Positions 1 to 64,000 of a DNA stretch of 64,000 nucleotides are shown in pieces (positions within the stretch are counted from its first letter, which is position 1; each line of letters starts with the position of its first letter). This DNA comes from Paracentrotus lividus. Its lineage: Eukaryota; Echinodermata; Echinoidea; Camarodonta; Echinidae. The notes below the pieces were generated by a model, which worked only from the letters and a program-made list of their open reading frames with translations, did no database searches and was not told where the DNA came from. The DNA lies in the NCBI GenBank assembly GCA_940671915.1, contig CALNVZ010003434.1, forward strand, positions 21,535,673 to 21,599,672, given 5' to 3'. Both the position numbers and the translations under genes were made by a program.

Positions 1-287
1 GACTTTCCGCTAATCATGAGACATCGCTGAGACTTACCAAAGTCTTCCATGAGCTATGTACTTGTCCTTCCCTGACCTACGATTCGACGAATTGACAGAT
101 ACTATACAAGCTTGATACTCTAGAATCTGTATCAATCTATGTATTACAAGGGCTTTGGTCATATTGTGCAATTTCATTGTCGATGAAAGGCAAAGGAAAC
201 TTTTTGGTTACATGAAATAATAGCAAGACAAAATAATATACAATGTAACGAATACAACAGTTCTGCAACGATACATGGATGACTTAC
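1..287 (-). other. Intron of the GPCR gene (partial)
   Basis: This segment follows the donor of the GPCR exon on the minus strand. I see no acceptor followed by TM6/TM7-like coding sequence, so the next exon is outside the window. Confidence 0.6.
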
Positions 288-1374
288 CCAAAGTTTTGAC
301 AGTCTTGACTTCGTTGAACCTCTTCTTGTTGTCACATCGTCCCGGTGGATGGAATGTAAATATCGAGGTCCGTATTCTCCGTAACACCGGCTTCGTCACT
401 TGCGCTTCCTCAGGTTTCGAGTATCCTGTAAAGGCCACTTCGGCAGATGTCGCCGCAGATTGGATCCCTCTGCCCGCACAACGCGTATTGTTGTCCATCC
501 GGTACAAATCGGGTTTCCTCCTGGAAGGTGGGCAGGAGTGCACCTGGGCGTAGTGGTTCCGGTTTTGATACAGGGATTGATTAGTACCCTTTGGTTGGTG
601 GTGGTGGTCATTCACCTGAGGAGCAGAGTTCCGTCTGAATTCTGCACCTCGTCGAGACACTTGGTATATCCTCGTGTAAACGATCACCATGACGAAAAGC
701 GGTATAAAGAATGATCCGCACGCGGAATACACAACGTAGAGTTTGTCGACATCGTACTCACAAAGTTGCGCCGATCGATTTCGAGAATGCGGCCAGCCGA
801 TCAGGGGCGGGCACGCGATCAAGAAGGATGCAATCCATACCAAGACAATCATGACTGCTGCTCTGCGAAAGGTCTGTTTCCTGACATAGTGAAGCGGGGA
901 CGTGATCGACCGACATCGGTTGATTCCTATGGTACAGAGGTGCAGGATCGATGCCGTGCAACAAGCGACATCGGTGAAGATAAAGAGATCACAGACTTGG
1001 GATCCGAGGTCCCAGTGCCCACCTGAAAGCTCCACCCGAACAGACAACGGGAGAACCAACAAGGCGATTGATAGGTCGGCAACAGCCAAGGAAGCAAAGA
1101 AGAAATTCTCAAAGGTTCTCAGCTTCTTTTCTAAAATGACGGCGAGGACCACGAGTGAGTTGCCAAGCGTGGTCAAAGCTATCATCAAGCACAAGATCGC
1201 ACCTTCGAAGATTTGCTCAGCTGTGTCCAACGATGTCCACTCAGACCCTGTGTCATTGTCGGAGTTTATCGTACTGAAGTCCGGTGTGATATCTGACCAG
1301 AGTGGCTCTGTGTAGGACACATCCAGACCTGATTTATCGGTGATGGCCAAAAGGGTGGGCGAGTCCATTGCCAT
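288..1374 (-). CDS. Aminergic-like class A GPCR, first coding exon (3' partial)
   Basis: Seven-transmembrane receptor fragment of the biogenic-amine type (serotonin, dopamine, octopamine or adrenergic-like), expected in the plasma membrane. The open frame starts MAMDS and gives 362 full codons before a good donor (GG|gtaagt in minus-strand sense, intron from base 287). Visible landmarks: N-glycosylation site N40; TM1 about 56-81 with GNSLVVL; TM2 about 91-113 with LAVAD100L; ECL1 Trp 121; Cys128 and Cys205 as the probable disulfide; TM3 with amine-contacting position Asp135; TM4 with W180; TM5 about 213-236 with Ser217 and P225. The third intracellular loop is long and basic and ends KTVKTLG, the usual entry to TM6. 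TM6, TM7 and the tail must lie on an exon left of the window. Oddity: the DRY motif reads NRC (152-154). The exact ligand class cannot be told. The apparent residues after the donor are intron read-through. Confidence 0.88.
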
Positions 1375-2517
1375 TGTTGCCGAAGGATTCGTCTTTACAA
1401 AGGAGTCATATAATAAGACGAACCACAGCGGTCAGAGCAAAAGAGTCATGAATGACAACCCTTTCCACAGCTTTCGGTCGAAAACACTGCCTGGAGGCAT
1501 TGGCGTTATCCTCTATTCAAACAACAACGGATATCTTTACAGTCGAAGGGTTAATCTAAATATCTAATAATGAAGTTGCCATACATAATCCCATTTAGGT
1601 AAGTATCACCTATCTCGGATATTTTCTTCTTTAGGCTTCTTAACTATAAAGAATGAAGATCTGAGACTGAGCTGGATAAAAAAATTATCCCACTCTCATC
1701 ACAGTATGTAGCATTATCATCATGCCATGGTGAATTCACTCGATAAGCTGGATGCTGTATTGTAGGCAAAATGAAGATAAAAATCCGAGTTAAATCCAAA
1801 ATATATCTGTCGATCCTGTCGGCGCGAGAAAAAAAAAATCGATGATGATAAACCGAATCATAAACAAACGCAAAACAATTCCAATCGCTTTAAATCTTTT
1901 TCAATATACGATAATTTCAAAATGTTTAGGAAAATCTTCATCTGAGCACGATGCGAGAATTGTTTGTTTCCCCTCAACATTAACACTGCTCTCCAACAAA
2001 ACAGATCTTTATAATTATTCTGGTGCGGTACTGCCGAAATTGAAAACAGCACTTTTTAAGAGATCTCGTGGTTTTGACTGAGCAAACTTCTTAGTTAAGT
2101 GCGCATCACCGCAGATGAAGAAGTTTTGTTGATATTATTGTCGTTCAGCTCCTATCGGCGCGTAACTCATCCATCTAGGTCTGGGTGACTGACTCCGAGC
2201 TATAGCTCGCATGTTGGTTGGACGGTCGATCGGTTGACATGACAACCAGAAGATCAGCCTCCTCAATCCGCATCATTGACTGGTATGAATATCAGACTGG
2301 GGATGGAGACGAGTCGACGTCCGAGATTTCTCCTTTTTTTCGTGGAAGCAAACGCGAATTGTGTCGAGTGATCCAGAACAAAACCCTGGAGGTCGCCCTC
2401 TGTTGAAATTATGGTTAAAGTTCACTGGTAAGATTTTCTTTTATACATTTTTTTTTTCTCGTTTTCCCCCGTCTCTCTTTAAGATTAATTATCCGTAATC
2501 ATCAAGAATATTTTTTT
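1375..2517. other. GPCR upstream region, no gene seen
   Basis: Probable 5' leader and promoter side of the minus-strand GPCR. AT-rich with short open frames that resemble no protein. No convincing TATA box or exon can be fixed from sequence alone. Confidence 0.4.
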
Positions 2518-2569
2518 TTAATACTCCCTTTTCTCTTTGAGGAGCCTGTGTTTTTGACCATCATCACTA

Positions 2570-2980
2570 CCTATAACATAGCCATCCCCTTTATCACCAT
2601 CATCATCATCATCATTACAATCATCATCATCATCATCACCACCATCATCATCATCATCACCACCACCATCACCATCATCATCATTACAATCATCATCATC
2701 ATCACCACCGTCGCCATCATTATCATTACAATCATCATCATCATCATCATCAGCAACAACTATATAATCCACATCATTATCATCATCACCATCATCATTA
2801 TCACCCATCTTCATTGTTATCATATCGATCGTCATCAACATCGCTATACATCATCAGCTTATCAATACCATCAATACCCCCCCCCCACCATCTTCATCAG
2901 CACATCTTCGTCATCATTCAATACCTGTCAATACCGCCACAACCATCATCGTTATCTTCCTTGCAATCATCATCATCTTC
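2570..2980. repeat. ATC/ATG trinucleotide microsatellite
   Basis: Imperfect (ATC)n array with CACC interruptions, densest at 2597-2760 and decaying to about 2975. It generates spurious poly-Asp, poly-Ile and poly-Met frames on both strands. Not coding. Confidence 0.95.
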
Positions 2981-3337
2981 CCTAGTTGTATTAACGTGAG
3001 TGTCCTTAGTAATCGTTCTCTGGTACTTATATTTCTTCGAGACCCTTTTACTGTAATATTTCTTCAAAGAAAAGGGAAAATGGTATTCAATAGACCAAGC
3101 TCTTCTCATATGCGTTTTTCTTTTTTTTTGTTATTGAAACCCATTTGATTCAAGAATTGAAAGAGTTTTTGCTTGTTGTCTCTTGTTTCATTCCAAAGAT
3201 TAACTTAAAACCATATGAAAAATAGCTTGATCTAATAACCTTTGCCCCAGCTGTATTGTCAATCCCTCATCTACCGGAGACTTAAAATAAAAGAGAGTAT
3301 GGATGTTGAAATACCGGCATGACCGGAGTGTCACTGT

Positions 3338-3594
3338 AATGCGGCGGTCACAACTCGCCGTACCTTCGACGTGCAACTCTCTACGATGGATTTCGTAGAA
3401 AATTCGTGCAGCAGAGTTACCTTGCAAGTACAATGCATGTATCGACGTACAGGAAGTTTCCACAATTACCCTTACTACAGAAACGCAGAAATCGCAGAAG
3501 TTGACCCAGGACCTGTGCGTGCATTGTCCCTGCAACGCAGGCTAGGTTGATGGCACGTGCCCCGTAGCCTACGACAAGTTGTGACCGCTGCTGA
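3338..3594. mobile_element. MITE with GCGGCGGTCACAACT terminal inverted repeats
   Basis: The left end GCGGCGGTCACAACT is matched in inverted orientation by AGTTGTGACCGCTGC near 3590. The same terminal motif recurs in the hairpins near 24.4 and 24.7 kb, so this is a dispersed, non-coding family. Confidence 0.6.
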
Positions 3595-3599
3595 TAGAT

Positions 3600-5513
3600 A
3601 TTCCAGCAAGTAATTAGAACCAAAAAAAGGTGGGTGAGCATGTTCGTAACTAAATTTATTTGTTGAACGTAAGTTGAAACTTGATTGACCCATTGATACG
3701 GGTAATGTAAAATACATAGGACATACATTATGCTAACAATATTTAACGCCGTCAAGCAAAAATCCGGAAGAGTAGTTAATACATGGTTTTAATGTATCGA
3801 AAAAGTGACACATTATAATAAAATTTACACAATGATCATAATGAAAAAAAAATCACGATAAAACATGATGAATGATTTAAAGAGCTTTGTATTTTTATGT
3901 TAATGAAACTCCCATCTCCCATGCATAGGACTACACTATAATGAATGATATCTAAATTGATAATATGTTTTTTCCAAGACTAGTGATGTGTTAAATCATT
4001 TTGTCTTAGAATCTCTCTGTAACCACTTCATGAGAATGAGGGCCTACTACATTATGTCCGCATGATTTCTTATTTAATGGGCATTTTTTTTTTATCATTA
4101 TAATTGTACTTACAGTTAATGAAGTCAGTTAAAAAAAACGACCGATAAATAAAATATTGGAGGTCGTCTTTCTTGGGCTAAAAAACCGAGGGGATCCCCC
4201 CCCCCTCCACCGCTTTATTTATTTTTTTTTTTTTTCACTGAGTAAAAGTGTACAAAAACGCTAACAATTACAATCTACTTGATTTGTTTAGCCTATTTAC
4301 CACGGGCACCTTTTACCTTGGGTGTGTCAGATGGGCTCATATCAATTCTAGTTGTAAACTTAAGAGGAAGAGGGCGCTATCACTCTACGCAAATCAAACG
4401 CTGCCATAGACATTTTGTATTTTGCACAGTTTTTTCACTATGTTTTCTTGATTATGGCGAGCAACTACCTTTTCAAAGAAATGATCAACTTGAATAATTA
4501 CGCTAAGAGTCTTTTTTTTCAAAATAGGAATAACTTACTGCAAAGGGGAAAAAAAGTCCTGTCACTTGTGTCAATTCGAAATCCTAATCAGATCAAATTC
4601 CTGTACAATATGGCCATTTGCTCTCAAAAATAGCTCATACGCCCACATAATTATCTTCCTGGATAACGCATAATTATATAACAGGCTAATGATCAAGCCG
4701 TTTTTAAAAGCTTGAATTCTCAACCTTTCCAGAGATGGTAAATTCATTTCGATTGGTTAAAAAAAAGTCCTGTCACTTTGACATTATCACAAACGAATCC
4801 TTACTCGATGGGTCAATATTTCCGCATATCACATGCATATCGCATGTGGACGGCGTCTTCGCAAGATGTGACAAGATCACTATTTATATCAATAATCGTT
4901 AAGGAACATCAATCTATGTGAAATAAAGATTTGATTACAACTTAGCACAATGGTGTTATAGGCTTGCAAAATGTATTTTCCCCAATCTGGTCTGAAGCAT
5001 CATCCTACGAAAACTATGATAAAGTTCAATTATTTATTTCATGCCATGAGAAATTAGCTCGAACGGATCGACTGACCAGACCATTTTACCACAGGGAAGT
5101 TTCTTAGGCGAGTTTTTGTACGCTAAGTAATAAATTGGCATGCAGTTGTCAATCGGTCGCTTCCCGCCGTTTATAGCGCGGGTTTTGTTGACATTAATGT
5201 AGAACCGTATAATTTTCTGCGCCGCTCAGTTGTATTTCCACTAAACTCATGAATGTAATGTTGCGTTTCCCCTCCTCAAAATAATGGACGCGTCTTTATG
5301 TTAAGATTTAATGTCATACGTTAGGTTTACATTTCACGTGGAGTAGAATTGATATGTATTGGCACAGACAATGTACATCTCTTAACATAAGGGTTTCTCT
5401 GCACATTCCAATATATTTATAGTAGAAATTATCCACTTCCTGATATCCAGATTGATCCTTTCTTTTTTTTCTTTTTTTCATCAGTAATTGATAGTTTTAA
5501 CGGGGAAAATTTA
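3600..5513. other. Intergenic AT-rich DNA, no gene seen
   Basis: No coding-like frame, RNA gene or clear element. A C-run followed by T-runs lies near 4196-4240. A short near-repeat (AAAAAAAGTCCTGTCACTT) occurs near 4550 and 4760. Confidence 0.4.
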
Positions 5514-5520
5514 GATAATC

Positions 5521-5678
5521 CAGTGGCGGATCGAGGATTTCATTATAAATGGACGCCAGGCCCGAAAAGGGCTTAATAAGCCGAAATTTTTCAAATTTTA
5601 ACATGTAAAGTCAATTAGTAGTATTTAAATTATAAAGGGGGCGCGCGTCCCCTGCGCCCCCGCCTGGATCCGCCACTG
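5521..5678. mobile_element. Short hAT-like MITE with target-site duplication
   Basis: Terminal inverted repeats begin CAGTGGCGGATC and end GGATCCGCCACTG. Both ends are flanked by the direct repeat GATAATC (5514-5520 and 5679-5685). The near-8-bp duplication and CAG...CTG ends fit hAT-type non-autonomous elements. No coding capacity. Confidence 0.8.
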
Positions 5679-5909
5679 GATAATCTGATAACTTTACGCA
5701 AAACTAAACCTCGATGTGGTAAAGTTATGACAGTGGTATATAGAATTTGCGTGGCAAATTGACAAATAAATCACTTGACACAATTCAGTCACACGTGTTT
5801 AACACCAAACCGATCCCAACATTGAGGCCTAGGTTTTGAATAGAATATTGGGCGCATTGATCTCCACTTTCACGTGCAAATCAATGATTAGGATTTCTAT
5901 CATGTCTAT

Positions 5910-6057
5910 GGCCCGAATTCACAAACGTGGTTTAGTTAGTCCATGGTCTAAATCAGGTGGTTTGTGAATACAAAAATTTAGACCATGGTCTAAATCCGTG
6001 GTTTAAACAATTGATTTAGACCATGGACTAACTAAACCACGTTTGTGAATTCGGGCC
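5910..6057. mobile_element. Palindromic MITE, GGCCCGAATTCACAAACG ends
   Basis: About 148 bp forming an almost complete hairpin: the first about 44 bases (GGCCCGAATTCAC...) are the reverse complement of the last 44. Flanked by TAT on both sides. A related GGCCC-TATTC-ended element lies at 52801-53110. Confidence 0.75.
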
Positions 6058-6164
6058 TATGGGTCTGTGTGACAGTATAGCCTAATGCGAATAAGACGAT
6101 AGATGGAGACATTGATCTAAACAAACTCCGCCTGATCAACATGATCAATGTATTCGTTCACTTT

Positions 6165-6350
6165 TTTTTTCTTCTTTTTTTTTGCGGGGGCCGAGGGGGG
6201 GGGGGGGGAGGAAGGGGTCAACACGTATTTAATGTCGACGTTGATTTCAGAAATTTCAGCTCTCTTTTTTTTTTTTTTTTTAATTATTGGCTACCCTCTC
6301 ACCCAACCAACTAGTTTTTTTTTTTTTTTTTTTTTTTTCCCGACCACAAT
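6165..6350. repeat. Homopolymer-rich tract (T and G runs)
   Basis: Several T runs of 9-24 bases and a G run. Low complexity, prone to sequencing error, no coding signal. Confidence 0.8.
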
Positions 6351-6575
6351 TGCTACTGGCTAATTACTCTCAGATACTACCATGAGGAGTGTGGTTGCCA
6401 TATTATGGTTTATGAATTTACAACGGACAACGGAGCAATAGTCAGATTCAGATTCAGGTTGAATTTTTATTGATTTCCAACAGAAACAACATAATACAAT
6501 TGTCATAATATCATCAAATATAAAGCCGGAGCAAATGACACGGAATAAAAGATAATGCTATCAAACAGAAGTTAT

Positions 6576-6625
6576 ATACATGTATATATATATATATAAA
6601 GAAATGAATTGTATAAATTGTATTT

Positions 6626-6673
<48 letters not shown>
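6576..6673. repeat. (TA)n microsatellite
   Basis: Two TA-rich blocks, the longer about 44 bases ending at 6673. It abuts a 42-bp unique block (6671-6712) that recurs inverted at 8587-8628 beside another (AT)n tract. Confidence 0.9.
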
Positions 6674-6675
<2 letters not shown>

Positions 6676-7060
6676 CAGGAAAGACGGAGTTTCCTTAGTG
6701 CCCAACTACTGTCAGTTTCTTGCCGGAGCAATCATCAGGTTGGTGAAGATTCGTTGGAAGAGAAAAACATTAATAGTTTGAAAGGAGTGAATAAAACAGT
6801 TACTAAAAGAAGCCCACGTCTAAGATCGATTACAGAATAAAATTAGGAACTAGATAAACTGTAGCTAACTTCAGTTGACAAAAAAACAAAGTGAATAATC
6901 GATTCAATAAACGGTTCCGTCAACTATTTGATCAACGGCGTAAATCCGTGTCGAGGATTGGGGGGATGAGCGAAATAATTTGCCAACTTGTCGCGATCTT
7001 GTTTGGCATACACAACTAGTGACACACAAGGAACCATTTTAATACGCATTATAGCAGAGG

Positions 7061-7705
7061 CGGCGGGACGGATTTGAGAGGGAGGGTGCGATCAAAATTT
7101 GTTTTGAATGTATGCTTTTAGCTTATGTTCGCCTTGATTACTTTTCATTTTAGTAATGGAAAAAAACTAATGCGAGCGCGAAGCGCCAGCCGAAAATTTG
7201 AAGGTAAAAGTTTGATATATCTGTGCATTGTAGTTCCTATTTAGTATCAGCGAGCGCGAAGCGTGAGCCGAAAATTTTAAGCTGAAATTAAATATGTTTG
7301 TGCATTAAAGGTCGTATACCAAAAATATATAGTAGAGGCTGCAGAACGGATTTGGGAGTGGGGGTCTCGATAAAAAAAGGGTACTTTTTCGGAAAAGGTG
7401 GACACTTTAGATCAGAGGCATAGATCTAAAGAGAAATGTATTCGGAGAGCGAGGGGATACGAAGAAATTTTGTCTTTGAATGCATGCCTTTAAGATCATA
7501 ATGGCTGCCTCGATTACTGTTTATTTTAATAATTGAAAAGTAATGCGCGAAGCGCGAGCCGAAAATTTCAAGGTAAAAGTTTGATATATCTGTGCATTGT
7601 AGTTCATATTTAGTATCAGCGAGCACAAGGCGCGAGCCGAAAATTTTAAGCTGAAATTGAATATGTTTGTGCATTAAAAGTCCTGTATAGTGTCCGTAAG
7701 CGCGA

Positions 7706-7736
<31 letters not shown>

Positions 7737-8100
7737 CAAACAAAACAAATAAAAAACAATAATACATAAAGTAGAGGCGGCGAAATGGATTTGAAAGTGG
7801 GGATCTCGATGAAAAAAGGGCACCTTTTTTCTGGAAAGGAGGGCACTTTAGATCAGAGGCATAGAACTAAAGAGAAATGAATTCCGAGAGGGAGGGGTAC
7901 GAAGAAAATTTGTCTTTGAATGTAACTATGATTATAATGGCAGCCTTGATTCCTGTTCATTTTAGTAATGGCAAAAGTAATGCGAGCGCGAGCCGAAATT
8001 ATTAAGCGAAAAATTGGAGATATTATTTTGAGCAGTATAGATCCTGTTTAGTATCAAAGAGAGCGAAGCACGAGCCGAAAATTTAGAATCCATTTAGAAG
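7061..8100. repeat. Tandem repeat with GAGCGCGAAGCGCGAGCC words
   Basis: Three diverged copies of a roughly 330-450-bp unit. Each holds 'GGCGG(G/A)A(C/T)GGATTTG', 'TTTAGATCAGAGGCATAGA', one or two GCGAGCGCGAAGCGYGAGCC words and 'TTTGTGCATTAAA'. Copies begin near 7061, 7330 and 7775. No conserved frame; non-coding. Confidence 0.75.
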
Positions 8101-8680
8101 ATAAATTTTACATGCGTTGTTAAATAATAGTTATAGAAAACAAATCCAAATCTTTGCTATGAAAATGTTGTGGGCTGCAGACCCCAAGCCCCCCACCAAC
8201 CTAGCCCGTACCACAACTACATTGATGTTTTTTTATTGTCAACAACACCCTTTCCTATGGTTTGCCCCCAGACGAGGGCATTGGATCCAACCTTTTAATA
8301 TTTAGGTTATAATGTTTGTTACTAAGTGCGAGGTCGCATAGCGACCGAGCAGGAAAATTTGGGAGTTTTGGGAATAAAAAGAGGCATTTTTAGTATTGAA
8401 AGCGCTATTTTAACCAGTAACACAATTATCTAGTGTATTTTTTTTTCCATTTCTTTCTTGAAAACTGGGGGGGGGGATGTTTGTACAGGCCATCCCCCCC
8501 TCCTCAAAATCTGGGGGGGATGTATCCCCCCCCCCCATCCCCCCGGGATTTACGCCCGTGTATTTAATATACTACAAGACATAACAACAGTAGTTGGGCA
8601 CTAAGGAAACTCCGTCTTTCCTGAAATATACTCGCTCCGTTTCCACGTAGACCACTTTTGGACGTTCCATGGTCTAACTT

Positions 8681-8682
<2 letters not shown>

Positions 8683-8725
<43 letters not shown>
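8683..8725. repeat. (AT)n microsatellite
   Basis: About 40 bases of pure alternating AT, associated with the inverted 42-bp block at 8587-8628. Confidence 0.9.
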
Positions 8726-8726
<1 letters not shown>

Positions 8727-8729
8727 ATA

Positions 8730-9538
8730 AAATGTATTCCAAAATAAAAATTCACACTGTACACACTAAATATTTGGGCATAAAGTATCTTAACATTATT
8801 CTCGAATTCACAGATGATTATTAATTGCAAATTACAAATTTGGCATATACTATTTTGTACATTTTCAGGTATATTTGTTATTTGTAGATGGCCCTGAAGA
8901 TAAAAAATTCACAGAATCGAAAGTTTGCCAGATTAAAAAATTGAGTATACCGGTATATACTACGACCAGAGTTCATTTTTTATTTTTTATTTATTTCTTT
9001 TCTTCATTTCTTTTGCTTATACACTTATAGGCTTATACCATGAATCACCAAAGATGTTTTGTTCAGGAGACTTTTTTTCACTACACCCCATGCTCCTATA
9101 CCCTCACTTGCCATAAGTATTGAAACAAAGCTGAAACTAGTGCATTACTCAATATTTAAAAGTATTTTATATGTTGTTATATTTTCATTCCTGGCCAGAA
9201 TACATTTGACCATTTGTGTAGGCCTATATTCTAAAAGAACTTAAAAGAGAAGACTCTTCCCTTTCCTTTTTTGGGAGCAGTATATGCCCAGACCCGGTCA
9301 TTTCTGAAACAAAGGGGAGACACAGGAAGATAGCCCCCGCCCTAAATACATTTTTGGGATATGAAGGGGCTTAGAATTTAATAAAATCATGGTGCATGCT
9401 TCATATTTCTCCGAAAATGTTGTCAGGTCTAGGTTCTACCTCTATAATTATCTAAATATAAAATAAAATCTAAATTAGTTTATTTATTTTTACATTTCAC
9501 TTCCGAAATTGTAAATCACAGAGCTGTAGAGGGCGCCA
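8730..9538. other. Intergenic region upstream of NF1
   Basis: AT-rich DNA between the AT microsatellite and the NF1 leader. No coding-like frame seen. Confidence 0.4.
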
Positions 9539-9618
9539 TTATCTATAAATAAATTTTCTGAATGAAACCTCCGCTGTCGTCGGCGAGCCCATGAAAAAAT
9601 TGTTAAAATTCTCACAGA
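9539..9618 (+). promoter_or_regulatory. NF1: Putative NF1 leader/promoter-proximal region with uORFs
   Basis: The 80 bases before the start codon hold a TATAAATA word (9544-9551), a 10-codon uORF (ATG 9562, TGA 9592) and a second out-of-frame ATG at 9591 that overlaps that stop. The NF1 ATG is in strong context (A at -3, G at +4). The transcription start cannot be placed: if the TATA word is used, it would fall inside this block and may exclude the first uORF. Confidence 0.4.
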
Positions 9619-63908
<54,290 letters not shown>

Positions 63909-64000
63909 GTAAGTTCGTGATAGGAATAACAGAAGAAAGTTTAACATTTGGAACCTAACTATTAGGCAACAGCCCAAGTGAGCTACATGTATTGCAAATG

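Noticed and set aside
275-1315. Several 60-137-codon frames on both strands over the first 1.3 kb
   Set aside because: They are antisense or alternative-frame shadows of the minus-strand GPCR exon, which alone shows transmembrane and family motifs.
2518-2985. Poly-Asp and poly-Ile open frames of 107 and 145 codons
   Set aside because: Products of an ATC/GAT microsatellite; all frames of such repeats stay open.

Overview
This is intron-rich, AT-rich animal nuclear DNA, full of microsatellites, inverted-repeat MITEs and retroelement debris. The main gene is the animal Ras-GAP neurofibromin (NF1). Several coding exons have exactly the lengths of their human counterparts, and the only other gene is a biogenic-amine-type class A GPCR. 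The repeat landscape and these two genes suggest a marine invertebrate deuterostome, most likely an echinoderm such as a sea urchin; that assignment is an inference.

Layout. Bases 288-1374 on the minus strand hold the first coding exon (start codon to the start of TM6) of an aminergic-like GPCR, whose 3' exon or exons lie off the left edge. Bases 1.4-9.5 kb are intergenic: an ATC microsatellite, several MITEs, AT runs and a tandem repeat rich in GCGAGCGCGAAGCGC-like words. NF1 starts at ATG 9619 on the plus strand and runs off the right edge. I resolved 33 consecutive coding exons (4,478 coding nt, about 1,492 residues). All splice sites are GT/AG and all phases are compatible, from the N-terminus through essentially the whole Ras-GAP (GRD) domain. 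The Sec14/PH module and C-terminal part lie beyond the window. Intron 1 (10 kb) carries a decayed non-LTR reverse-transcriptase element and a 1.4-kb TIR element. Other introns carry TTAA-flanked elements and long foldback elements, including a 1.28-kb near-perfect palindrome in intron 5.

Most unusual feature. From about 39.5 to 62.6 kb, eleven NF1 exons (12, 13, 14, 15, 17, 19, 24, 26, 30, 31, 32) are accompanied by partial, mostly decayed tandem copies of one exon edge with its splice site. Copies of 5' edges (with acceptor) always lie upstream of the working exon, and copies of 3' edges (with donor) always lie downstream. This is what short tandem duplications with one breakpoint inside an exon should leave. 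Some copies are nearly identical to the working exon and keep usable splice sites (exons 14, 26, 31, 32), so they could act as cryptic or poison exons.

Functional reading. The encoded protein keeps the catalytic arginine finger (TLFRGN, Arg about 1231) and the FLRFINPAI Ras-GAP signature, so it should be an active GAP that down-regulates Ras. The GPCR and NF1 are divergently arranged, about 8.2 kb apart start to start, with no evidence of co-regulation.
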